From: Paenibacillus camelliae | Lineage (GTDB): Bacteria > Bacillota > Bacilli > Paenibacillales > Paenibacillaceae | NCBI RefSeq assembly: GCF_023715345.1 | Contig: NZ_JAMBNY010000001.1 | Location: 682,001 to 746,000, forward strand | Direction: 5' to 3' | DNA: 64,000 nucleotides | In this document: piece after piece, positions 26,359 to 34,218 of the stretch | Position numbering within the stretch: position 1 is the first letter of the stretch | Layout: each line of letters opens with the position of its first letter | Translations under genes and position numbers: made by a program | The notes under the pieces: model-generated | Database searches by the model: none | What the model was told of the DNA's origin: nothing | Seen by the model: the letters and a program-made list of their open reading frames with translations, nothing else

Positions 26359-27678
26359 CTAGCTACGACCAAGGAGCTCAAGCACCGGCTCATAGACACC
26401 ATACAGTAAACCGTACAACAGCGCACCGATTACAGCTCCAATGAACGCTCCATTCACCCGAATCCGCTGCAAATCAACCTCTACCTTACTCTCGATAAAT
26501 TGCACAAGTCTCTCTTCTGAGAATGTATCCAGTGTGCTGCGAACAATTTGACCAATCACTTTATGCTCCTTCTCGATCATATGCAGCATAAAGCTTTTCA
26601 GCTTTTGTTCTATCAGTTCCTTCGACAGCTCATCTGTTTTCATCCAGTTATAATATTGATGCAATAATCGTGCCAGCCATTTCTGCATCGTTGTCGCCTC
26701 TATATCCTGCGCTGCTGAAGCAGCTGGAGCAAGCTGTTCTACTAAGCCATTAACTAGCTGCTGTAGGAACGGTGCAATCGACAGCTCCTGTAGCAGCTGC
26801 TGCTTCCAAACCTCGAGTGCGTCTTCTATATCCTCTCTCTCAAGCAGTACAACTAGCTGCTTAAGCTGGCTGCGAAGCAATATTCTTAGCTCATGGTCAT
26901 GATCCTTCAGCTGTGCAAGCAGTAATAGTAAATCACGATAGATGACGTCTACTGCATCATCAAAATTAACAGCATCTGCTGCTTGAGCAAATGAAAACAG
27001 CGCCCTCGTTAACCAGCTTCCACCGTCTTTACCAAGCATTTTATCTTTTTCGGATTCTAGCAATCGTTTGATTGCTGGCTTAACATCGCTTTGTAGCACC
27101 CGCTTCTGAGCAGTATTAATGAGCAGATCAAGCAGCTGATGATCATACCCCTTCTCCATCGCGTAGGCTAGCCCTTTGCTAACATGTGGTGCGAGCTTTG
27201 TTCGACTGACAGCATCTTTAAGCTGCTTTTCTAACACAGGTACAGCCGATTCAGTCTGCACATTACGCAGCACCAACGCCAGCAGCCTACGGATCGTCTG
27301 CTCTGCTAGCTTCACATTCCATCGTTTATCCAGCCACGAGATGAGCAGCTCTGTAAAATTCAGCTTAGCAAGCTGATCCTCAATCATCTTCTTATTCAGA
27401 AGCTGCTGTTCTACGAGAAGGACAACACCGTCTACGAGCTTATCTCGATTTCGCGGAACAATGGCAGTATGAGGAATCCAGCGCATACCTAAAGGATGTC
27501 TGAATAGTGCAGATACAGCAAACCAATCTGCCAGCGCTCCGACCATACCTGCTTCTGAGATAAACAGCATCGCTTTTGTCCACCACGGTTGATCCAGCCT
27601 CCAATGCAGGATCAGCGAGATAATAAATAAGCAGGCCAATGCAATTAAGCTATAATTCGCTCGTTGTCTCATCGTCAT
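26359..27678 (-). CDS. DUF445 family membrane protein (second of a tandem pair)
   Basis: 439 residues. N-terminal helices with the DUF445 signature GALADWFAVSALFRHPLG (about 44-61), a long predicted helical middle (about 80-405), and a C-terminal glycine-rich membrane helix (GAFIGAVIGALLYGLLYGV). It overlaps the upstream paralogue by 4 bases. B. subtilis YheB is a family member of unsettled role. Function not assigned. Confidence 0.88.
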   Translation of the reverse strand: MTMRQRANYSLIALACLFIISLILHWRLDQPWWTKAMLFISEAGMVGALADWFAVSALFRHPLGMRWIPHTAIVPRNRDKLVDGVVLLVEQQLLNKKMIEDQLAKLNFTELLISWLDKRWNVKLAEQTIRRLLALVLRNVQTESAVPVLEKQLKDAVSRTKLAPHVSKGLAYAMEKGYDHQLLDLLINTAQKRVLQSDVKPAIKRLLESEKDKMLGKDGGSWLTRALFSFAQAADAVNFDDAVDVIYRDLLLLLAQLKDHDHELRILLRSQLKQLVVLLEREDIEDALEVWKQQLLQELSIAPFLQQLVNGLVEQLAPAASAAQDIEATTMQKWLARLLHQYYNWMKTDELSKELIEQKLKSFMLHMIEKEHKVIGQIVRSTLDTFSEERLVQFIESKVEVDLQRIRVNGAFIGAVIGALLYGLLYGVYEPVLELLGRS

Positions 27679-28964
27679 GCCAGCAGCCCTCCAATCAATG
27701 CTTGCACAAGAAAGAGCATGACTCCGATTAATGCTCCGACAAATGTCCCGTTTAAGCGAATATATTGCAAGTCCTTTCCTGCCTTTTCTTCGACCAGTTC
27801 TATGAGCTGCTGTTCATCAAATTGCTCTAGCTTTTCACGAACAAGCTTACCAATATAGTTATGATTGCGTTCAATAAACGCTGTTAATGTAGAAATCATA
27901 TAATGGTTAATTTGCTCATGCATTTCACTTTGCTCACTTAGACGAGTGAGCAGCTTGTTAATCTGCTGATCGAGCCATTGCTTAACGATCGAAGCATCTG
28001 TTGACGAATCATCCGCATCATCCAACTGTGTAATAAGCAGCTGGATGGCATCCTCGATCATCTGCGGAGTCAGAATACCTCCAAGTACTGCTTCTCCAAG
28101 CTTTCTAATCCGTTCATTCCACAGGTCTGACTGCTTCTCATCCTCTTCCCAGCTCATTACAAGCTGTTGCAGCATTTGCCGAAGCTTGCTTAGCAAGGCA
28201 TGCTCTCCATTCTCAACGCCTGTCAAAGTATCGGACGCCAGTGACATAATTTTGCTTGTTAGCTCCTCTGCATTCAGACCAGCAATGCCATTTACAAATT
28301 GTCGACCTTTTTTATTGTTTTCATATGAGCGCAGCGCCGTTGCAATAAACTCATAGACAAATTGCTTCACTGCATCCTGCTGAATAAACTGCTTTAGCTG
28401 CTTAGCTAGTACGCTTGCCACTTTTCTATCATATTGCTCACGGATTAACCACGTAATGAAACCGCCGACCACTACGGTTGGACGTGTTGCATGTAAGCCT
28501 TGCTTCACTAGCCGTTTTAACGACAGGCTAATCACGGCAGGACTGCTTACCTTTAGCAAGTCACTAAGCAGCCTTGTAGCGAGCTCTTTAAGTGCACGCT
28601 CTCCCTGCTCGCTTGTCATATAAGTAATAATTGCATGAGCTGGCTTGTAGCTTTTCAGCTGCTTAATTATCATGTCGGGTGACAGCAGCTCATGCTCTAC
28701 CATATCAACGAGTTCTTTAATGAGCCGCTCTCGGTTACGAGCGATAATGTTCGTGCCCATCCAATGTGGCCAACGTATCTTCAGCGGCTGACCGAATAAT
28801 GCCCTTACGGCAAAGGAATCCGCAAGACCTCCTATCGTAGCGGCACTGCAAGCAGCGAATAATAGCCCACCTATAAATGCGTCCTGGAAAGGGAAGCAAA
28901 TCAGCATTCCGATAAATGCAATAACAATCGATCCGTTCACTACTTTTTTTAAGCTAATTTTCAT
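27675..28964 (-). CDS. DUF445 family membrane protein (first of a tandem pair)
   Basis: 429 residues, same layout as its neighbour: N-terminal helices, signature GGLADSFAVRALFGQPLKI (about 44-62), helical middle, C-terminal GTFVGALIGVMLFLVQALIGG helix. AGGAG ribosome site before the ATG. Divergent from the two-component genes by 111 bases. Two coupled paralogues suggest a hetero-oligomer. Confidence 0.88.
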   Translation of the reverse strand: MKISLKKVVNGSIVIAFIGMLICFPFQDAFIGGLLFAACSAATIGGLADSFAVRALFGQPLKIRWPHWMGTNIIARNRERLIKELVDMVEHELLSPDMIIKQLKSYKPAHAIITYMTSEQGERALKELATRLLSDLLKVSSPAVISLSLKRLVKQGLHATRPTVVVGGFITWLIREQYDRKVASVLAKQLKQFIQQDAVKQFVYEFIATALRSYENNKKGRQFVNGIAGLNAEELTSKIMSLASDTLTGVENGEHALLSKLRQMLQQLVMSWEEDEKQSDLWNERIRKLGEAVLGGILTPQMIEDAIQLLITQLDDADDSSTDASIVKQWLDQQINKLLTRLSEQSEMHEQINHYMISTLTAFIERNHNYIGKLVREKLEQFDEQQLIELVEEKAGKDLQYIRLNGTFVGALIGVMLFLVQALIGGLLA

Positions 28965-29016
28965 GTAGATGCTCCTAAAATGAAGTATATTATGATATTA
29001 TATTATCCTTTTTTAT

Positions 29017-29044
29017 TTGAGTCATCCACTCTAAGCTCAATAAT
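29017..29044 (+). promoter_or_regulatory. Probable promoter of two-component operon
   Basis: TTGAGT, 16-bp spacer, AATAAT, 31 bases before the start codon. Moderate match to sigma-A. No TTCAG repeats here. Confidence 0.4.
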
Positions 29045-29075
29045 AGAAAGAGATTACATCAACAAGGAGACAAGC

Positions 29076-29762
29076 ATGAGTCCTTTAGTAGGTATAAAAG
29101 TAATGTTGGTTGACGATGAGGAAAGCATACTGCAATTTTTAGAGCTTGGTTTAAGCAATGAAGGAGCTACCGTGCAATGTGCTAAGAATGGGCATGAAGC
29201 TTTGCAGCTTGCAGCTGAATTTAAGCCCCATATCGTAATATTAGATGTGATGATGCCGGAGCTTAACGGTTTTGATACATGTAAGCAGCTAAAGGAAGAT
29301 GGGAGTGAGCTTGCAATTATAATGCTTACGGCAAAGGAGGATGTCAGTGACCGAATTCATGGGCTTATGCTCGGTGCAGATGATTATATCGTGAAGCCTT
29401 TCAGCTTTTCTGAGCTGCTAGCGAGAATTCATGCTCGTCTACGCAATCAATTCCCAATGCTGCTAAGTGCCGTTCACTATGGATCATTTACACTAGATGA
29501 TCGCCGCAAAGAAATTGTGCACGAGCAAGAGGTTCTTGAGCTGTCACCAACTGAGTATGAGCTATTAAAGCTGCTATTAACGAATCACGGTGCAGTTCTT
29601 AGTAAGACAACGATATTGGATAAGGTGTGGGGCTATGATTTTGGCGGTGAGCATAATATTGTAGAGGTTTATATTCGCTCATTAAGAGAGAAGCTTGGTG
29701 ATAAGGAGCACCGCATCATTCGTACGCTGCGCGGAGCTGGTTACAGACTGGATATCGTATGA
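29076..29762 (+). CDS. OmpR/PhoB-family response regulator
   Basis: 228 residues. Receiver domain with acidic pocket VDDEE (about 11-15), phospho-acceptor Asp in HIVILDVMMPELNG (near 55) and Lys in DDYIVKPFSF. Winged-helix output domain (about 130-226, ending with RTLRGAGYRLD). The start at 29076 has AAGGAG; an upstream in-frame ATG at 28980 would add an unrelated tail and is rejected. The stop overlaps the kinase start (ATGA). Candidate binder of the TTCAG repeats at 32651-32678. Confidence 0.94.
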   Translation: MSPLVGIKVMLVDDEESILQFLELGLSNEGATVQCAKNGHEALQLAAEFKPHIVILDVMMPELNGFDTCKQLKEDGSELAIIMLTAKEDVSDRIHGLMLGADDYIVKPFSFSELLARIHARLRNQFPMLLSAVHYGSFTLDDRRKEIVHEQEVLELSPTEYELLKLLLTNHGAVLSKTTILDKVWGYDFGGEHNIVEVYIRSLREKLGDKEHRIIRTLRGAGYRLDIV

Positions 29763-31216
29763 ACACTCTGCGTGGTAAAATCACCGCCATCACACTAATG
29801 GTTATCGCATTATTATTTATGCTGATCGGAGTGCTTCAGTATACATTTATGAAGGATTTTCTGTACAAGAACAAAGCAGAAGCTCTCCATGCTCAAATTC
29901 GAACATGGCCACCAGACTTAATCTTTTCACACCTGAAGGAGCCAATTGGCCCAAGACCTGGACGAGCCATTATCTTTCAACCAGGCATGATCGTTAGCTA
30001 CGTCGATCAGACTGGACGGCAAACACTGCTATCAGATATAGATGTAGATTCACAGCTTGCCCCTATCATATCTGCTGCACAATATGAGGAGCTATTCGAG
30101 CAATTTCGCAATCGAAATCATAAGCTATTCTATCGATTTACTGATGCGGAAGGTAATGCTCACATGGTCGTCTTTCGAGATATGAGCGGACGAGACATGC
30201 CAAGTATGCTGCTGCAGGTTAGTATCGAGCTCCAGCCACTGCAAGCTCAGCTCTATACTCAGCTTGGAATCTATATCGCTGTTGCTCTCATTGCACTTGC
30301 CGCAGGTACTGTGCTTATGCTGCTCAGCCTTAGAAAAGCGCTTCGACCACTGAATGACATGATCCGAACGGTTGAGCGCACAAACGCACAAAATCTAACT
30401 GAGCAGCTGCCTATGATGCCACAGCAGGAGCTCCAACAGCTTGCAGCTGCCTACAATGATATGCTCGCACGATTAGAGGATTCGTTCGACTCCGAACGAT
30501 TAATGAACGAACGTATGCGGCAATTCATTGCGGATGCTTCACATGAGCTGCGCACACCTATAACATCCATTCATGGCTTTATTGAGGTGCTGCAGCGAGG
30601 TGCGATGCATCATCCAAAGCAGCTTGAGCTGTCTCTTAAGGCGATGGAACAGGAATCTACTCGCATGAAAGCTTTAGTTGAGAGCTTGCTCCAGCTTGCA
30701 AAGCTTGACCATACGTATCAGAGCAGCCTGATTGAAGAATTTTCACTAGTCGAGCTCGACTCCTTAGTCATAAGTATGAAGCTGCAGCTCGACATGATGG
30801 CTGGGCAACGAACGGTTCAGTTTAATTTTACCGAAAAGGACACGTATACCATACTAGGCAGTAAAAACGGATTGAAGCAAGTCATGCTTAATCTAATAAA
30901 CAATGCCATACAGCATACGGCACCCTCTAATGGCTTTATTACGATTACCTTAGAGAAAAATTTAGAGCATGTCATTCTATCTATCTCTGATAACGGAGTA
31001 GGCATTGCCAAAGAGCATCAGCAGCATTTGTTCGAGCGGTTCTTTCGTGTAGATAAAGCAAGAGCTCGTACCTCTGGAGGTGCAGGTTTAGGCTTATCCA
31101 TTACTAAATCTATTATCGATGCCCACCATGGGCATATTCAGGTGAGCAGTGATATTGGCAAGGGAACAACCTTCGCGATTCATTTCCCAGTAGTAACAAA
31201 CGATAACAATGATTGA
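29759..31216 (+). CDS. Sensor histidine kinase, HAMP-type
   Basis: 485 residues. Membrane helix about 9-29, extracellular region of about 140 residues, second helix (about 172-195), HAMP (to about 245), HisKA with phospho-acceptor His in FIADASHELRTPITSIHGF (near 263), ATPase domain with NLINNAIQHT, DNGVGI and GGAGLGLSI. Its ATG overlaps the regulator stop. Cognate to the OmpR-type regulator. Signal unknown; envelope stress or phosphate are possible from neighbours only. Confidence 0.94.
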   Translation: MNTLRGKITAITLMVIALLFMLIGVLQYTFMKDFLYKNKAEALHAQIRTWPPDLIFSHLKEPIGPRPGRAIIFQPGMIVSYVDQTGRQTLLSDIDVDSQLAPIISAAQYEELFEQFRNRNHKLFYRFTDAEGNAHMVVFRDMSGRDMPSMLLQVSIELQPLQAQLYTQLGIYIAVALIALAAGTVLMLLSLRKALRPLNDMIRTVERTNAQNLTEQLPMMPQQELQQLAAAYNDMLARLEDSFDSERLMNERMRQFIADASHELRTPITSIHGFIEVLQRGAMHHPKQLELSLKAMEQESTRMKALVESLLQLAKLDHTYQSSLIEEFSLVELDSLVISMKLQLDMMAGQRTVQFNFTEKDTYTILGSKNGLKQVMLNLINNAIQHTAPSNGFITITLEKNLEHVILSISDNGVGIAKEHQQHLFERFFRVDKARARTSGGAGLGLSITKSIIDAHHGHIQVSSDIGKGTTFAIHFPVVTNDNND

Positions 31217-31224
31217 AATAAAAC

Positions 31225-31260
31225 GGCACTCAAGTCATCTACTAAGACTTGAGTGCCATT
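31225..31260. terminator. Bidirectional terminator
   Basis: 12-bp perfect stem GGCACTCAAGTC / GACTTGAGTGCC between convergent kinase and phosphoesterase genes; the minus side is followed by GTTTTATTTC. Confidence 0.8.
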
Positions 31261-31267
31261 ATTTAAA

Positions 31268-32587
31268 TTAGTTTTTGTTTCCACTGCTCGCTATTCTAAA
31301 TTGGTCTAGCAGCTTGCCGCTTATATCAAACGCGGAATAGATGAGCTCCTCTTGTGATACATCTACGACCGCATACATCGTCTTTCCATTCTGAAAAGCA
31401 ACGGCTTGATAGTCTTTTTCCTTCTTCTCTTCATTAAGCTTAGTCCCTGAAGCATTTAACGTGACATAGATGGTTCCTTTCTCCTGCTCATTTACTATCT
31501 CACCATCTACGAGAGGAAAACTACGAGAATATTGATGATTATGCCCCTGCAGCACAAGATCAACACGATATTGATCGAATAATTTGACCCAGTCCTTTCC
31601 ATCCTTAAAGCGGTTGGCTCCATAAACCCCTCGGTGCATAGATACAACAACCCATTGGTATTGTGCGCGATGCTCTTCTAGTACCTGCTCAAGCCATTCT
31701 GCTTGACCCTTTATGTTCCCTTCCGTGTTCAAACTAATAAACAGCATATTGCGATACCCAGTATAATAAGTAGTATTCTGTTGCGAGCCCGTGGCACCAT
31801 TGTCTGGCATACTAAACCGAACAGAAAAGCCTGCTGCATTACCATCGATCTCCTCATGATTCCCTGTCGTCGGCATAAATGGAATTAACGAAAATGCTGG
31901 AGCATAGTGATAGAACCATTTCCACTGCTGCTCACTCGTAGGATCATCCGTCAAATCTCCGCTATGAACAATAAATCCAGCCTGTGGTGCTGCTTCTATT
32001 GCTGCTTGCAGCGTTCTCCCCCATTGCTTATAATCGTTCTCCACTTTCCCCTGACTATCTGTAATATGTATGAACTGAAAACTCTCCTCAGACATATCTG
32101 CTATGTGTAATGTATACTCCTCTGAAATAAGCTGACCACCAGCTATCATTCGGTAATGATATTGTTCACCAGATTGGAATTGCTCCGAGCTTGCTGTATA
32201 TGCATAGATCTGCGTTCCTTCTCGATCAGTATACGAACGTTCATCCGCCTCTATCATTATTGCTTTTTCCCACGAATCATCAATTCTTTTCAGCTGCAGT
32301 ACGCTTTGTTCTATACGTTTTTGAGAAAGCCAGGTTATCGCGCGCCCAGTATCGTTTAATAGCGACACCGATACACCGTATATAGCATACTCGTCTGCTG
32401 CTACACTTGTCTGCTGTGGCTGTGAGTTCACTCGCTCCCGATTCTGGTCCTCCTGCTCTTGTTGAACTTGCTCCTGTGTAACACCTTCACTCTCTTGCTG
32501 CTGTTGATTATTATCAGGCCATTGCAGCGCAATAATGACAAGTAAAATAACCGCAACGAAGCCTATTAACCATATATGATCCTTCAT
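31268..32587 (-). CDS. Exported metallophosphoesterase, purple acid phosphatase-like
   Basis: 439 residues. N-terminal membrane anchor/signal helix (about 5-21), a Gln/Glu-rich linker, a fibronectin-like N-domain (about 60-160), then a calcineurin-type catalytic domain. Metal-binding motifs in order: HITDSQG (about 175), HSGDLTDD (about 203), GNHEEID (about 242), SMHRG (about 319), LQGHNHQYSR (about 353). All metal ligands appear present. Start ATG has AAGGAGG about 13 bases upstream, rather distant. Divergent from the VTC/DUF4956/CotH operon. Likely an extracellular phosphatase; substrate unknown. Confidence 0.9.
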   Translation of the reverse strand: MKDHIWLIGFVAVILLVIIALQWPDNNQQQQESEGVTQEQVQQEQEDQNRERVNSQPQQTSVAADEYAIYGVSVSLLNDTGRAITWLSQKRIEQSVLQLKRIDDSWEKAIMIEADERSYTDREGTQIYAYTASSEQFQSGEQYHYRMIAGGQLISEEYTLHIADMSEESFQFIHITDSQGKVENDYKQWGRTLQAAIEAAPQAGFIVHSGDLTDDPTSEQQWKWFYHYAPAFSLIPFMPTTGNHEEIDGNAAGFSVRFSMPDNGATGSQQNTTYYTGYRNMLFISLNTEGNIKGQAEWLEQVLEEHRAQYQWVVVSMHRGVYGANRFKDGKDWVKLFDQYRVDLVLQGHNHQYSRSFPLVDGEIVNEQEKGTIYVTLNASGTKLNEEKKEKDYQAVAFQNGKTMYAVVDVSQEELIYSAFDISGKLLDQFRIASSGNKN

Positions 32588-32634
32588 CCGATATGCATTG
32601 CCTCCTTTTACACTTTACAAAATTTTAACATATT

Positions 32635-32678
32635 TTCAGCTTGACAAGCATTCAGCTTTTCTTCAGTTTAGCTTCAGA
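32635..32678 (+). promoter_or_regulatory. TTCAG direct-repeat array, predicted OmpR-class activator site
   Basis: TTCAGC (32651), TTCAGT (32662) and TTCAGA (32673) recur at exactly 11-bp spacing (hexamer plus 5), with a fourth TTCAGC at 32635 (16 bp further up). One repeat per helical turn on one face is the layout of PhoB/PhoP/OmpR binding sites. The last repeat covers the -35 position of the next promoter. Confidence 0.6.
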
Positions 32679-32704
32679 TTTATATAAGCATTGCCTCCTA
32701 CAAT
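32676..32704 (+). promoter_or_regulatory. Promoter of VTC/DUF4956/CotH operon
   Basis: A good -10 (TACAAT, 32699-32704) with a poor -35 (AGATTT, 32676-32681) at 17-bp spacing. The poor -35 overlapping the third TTCAG repeat suggests activator dependence. Confidence 0.55.
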
Positions 32705-32761
32705 AAAGCTATCCACTTGATCAACATGATCAACATTCTAACAGACAAGAGAGGTGTACGA

Positions 32762-33475
32762 ATGAACGAGACTTTAAAGTATCGCAATGAACTCAAATAC
32801 TACATCAGTCCGCAGCAACGCATTCTTATCACGCAAAAACTAAAAGGTCTATTAACATTGGATCAGCATGCAAGCGAGACTGGTGAGTATCATATCCGTT
32901 CTCTTTATTTTGATGATGCGGCCAATACAGCCCTTCACGAAAAGCTTGGTGGAGTACGTGATCGTGTAAAATATCGAATTCGCATGTACAACCAACGTGA
33001 TAACGTTATTCATTTCGAGAAAAAAATTAAGTTTCGAGACTACATTGCAAAGGTCAAGGAGCCCCTTACACGTGCCATGGTCGAGCAAATACTTGCAGGC
33101 AACTATGAGGTACTCATAGCTGAACATAAGCCGCTATTACGAGAGATCTACAACCTCATTCACAATAAGCTGCTTAGACCAATCGTTATTGTAGATTATG
33201 TGCGTGAACCCTATGTATATCAATACGGTAATGTACGAATTACGTTTGATAAAGATTTACGTACGGCGCTCCATCATACGAACATTTTTGATCAGGAGCT
33301 TTGCTCCATACCCGCACTTGACGACAATAGGATCATTATGGAGATCAAATATGATGAATATATGCCTTCAGCTATCCAAGCAGCTTTACAGCTTGAAGGC
33401 TTGCATCGTACTTCAGCTTCTAAATACGTCATCTGTAGAAAATACAATAAACGCAACAACTGGGAGGATTATTAA
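32762..33475 (+). CDS. VTC-domain protein, predicted polyphosphate polymerase-like
   Basis: 237 residues, almost all a triphosphate-tunnel (VTC/TTM) fold: YRNELKYYIS at the start (the E-x-K strand), YHIRSLYFDD (about 44-53), RVKYRIRMYN (about 69-78), HFEKKIKFRDYIAK (about 83-96), VREPYVYQYGNVRITFD (about 144-160), IMEIKYDEYMP (about 191-201). The basic and acidic residues lining the tunnel of yeast Vtc4 appear represented. Start at 32762 with GAGAGGTG. Its stop shares a base with the next ATG (TAATG). Predicted to make or bind polyphosphate at the membrane; activity is inference. Confidence 0.85.
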   Translation: MNETLKYRNELKYYISPQQRILITQKLKGLLTLDQHASETGEYHIRSLYFDDAANTALHEKLGGVRDRVKYRIRMYNQRDNVIHFEKKIKFRDYIAKVKEPLTRAMVEQILAGNYEVLIAEHKPLLREIYNLIHNKLLRPIVIVDYVREPYVYQYGNVRITFDKDLRTALHHTNIFDQELCSIPALDDNRIIMEIKYDEYMPSAIQAALQLEGLHRTSASKYVICRKYNKRNNWEDY

Positions 33476-34206
33476 TGGATATGACAAATCAAGCAACAGT
33501 AGCTGCTGCTGCAACAGAAAATAGTACAAGCACTAATTTTACTGATATTATAAAAAACTCTGTACTTGAGAACTTCGGTACGGATATTGCATTAAGTGAA
33601 ATCATTATCTCACTTAGCCTTTCATTTTTGATTGGACTTTTTATATATTTCCTTTATCGCCGGATTTTCAGCGGTATTCTCTATTCAAAAAGCTTTAATG
33701 TCGCATTAATTGGTATGACGATGATTACAGCTACAGTCATTATCGCAATTAACTCTAATCTCGTCCTTTCGCTCGGTATGGTTGGTGCTTTGTCGATCAT
33801 CCGCTTTAGAACACCTATTAAGGACCCTACCGATCTTATCTTCCTGTTCTGGGCTGCTGTCGCTGGTATCGTCACGGGCGCTGGCTTTTATACATTAGCA
33901 TTAATCGGCTCTCTTATTATCGGGTTAATTTTATTCTTCTTCATAAAAGGGAGCACTCCAGAAGCGCCTTATCTGCTCGTCGTTCATTGCGGGAATGATC
34001 AAGCAGAGCAACAGCTTGAACAGCAACTTGCCAAGGTCGTGAAAAAATTCAATGTAAAACAAAAATCTGTTACTGCTGGCAATATTGAAATAACCTTTGA
34101 GGTTCGCATGAAGGAGCAAACTGGTGCTTTTGTTAACGGAATTTCTGCAATTCCGGGCGTACAAAGTGCTGTGCTTATTAGCTATAACGGTGATTATGTT
34201 TCATAA
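33475..34206 (+). CDS. DUF4956 membrane protein
   Basis: 243 residues with an N-terminal Ala/Asn/Thr-rich segment, then about four membrane helices (about 42-62, 76-98, and two near 118-160), and a C-terminal soluble domain of about 75 residues resembling a small ferredoxin-like fold. Family signature RFRTPIKDPTDLIFLFWAAVAGIVTGAGFY (about 104-133, shown in parts: RFRTPIKDP, FWAAVAGI). Co-translated with the VTC gene. Family co-occurs with VTC and CotH genes in many bacteria; it may be a membrane partner or channel. Function unproven. Confidence 0.85.
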   Translation: MDMTNQATVAAAATENSTSTNFTDIIKNSVLENFGTDIALSEIIISLSLSFLIGLFIYFLYRRIFSGILYSKSFNVALIGMTMITATVIIAINSNLVLSLGMVGALSIIRFRTPIKDPTDLIFLFWAAVAGIVTGAGFYTLALIGSLIIGLILFFFIKGSTPEAPYLLVVHCGNDQAEQQLEQQLAKVVKKFNVKQKSVTAGNIEITFEVRMKEQTGAFVNGISAIPGVQSAVLISYNGDYVS

Positions 34207-34218
34207 GGAGGAATCGCA

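Noticed and set aside
32569..32600. Mini-ORF ATG-CAT-ATC-GGA-TGA overlapping the phosphoesterase start
   Set aside because: The ATG is only 2 bases from GGAGG, too close for translation; probably chance.
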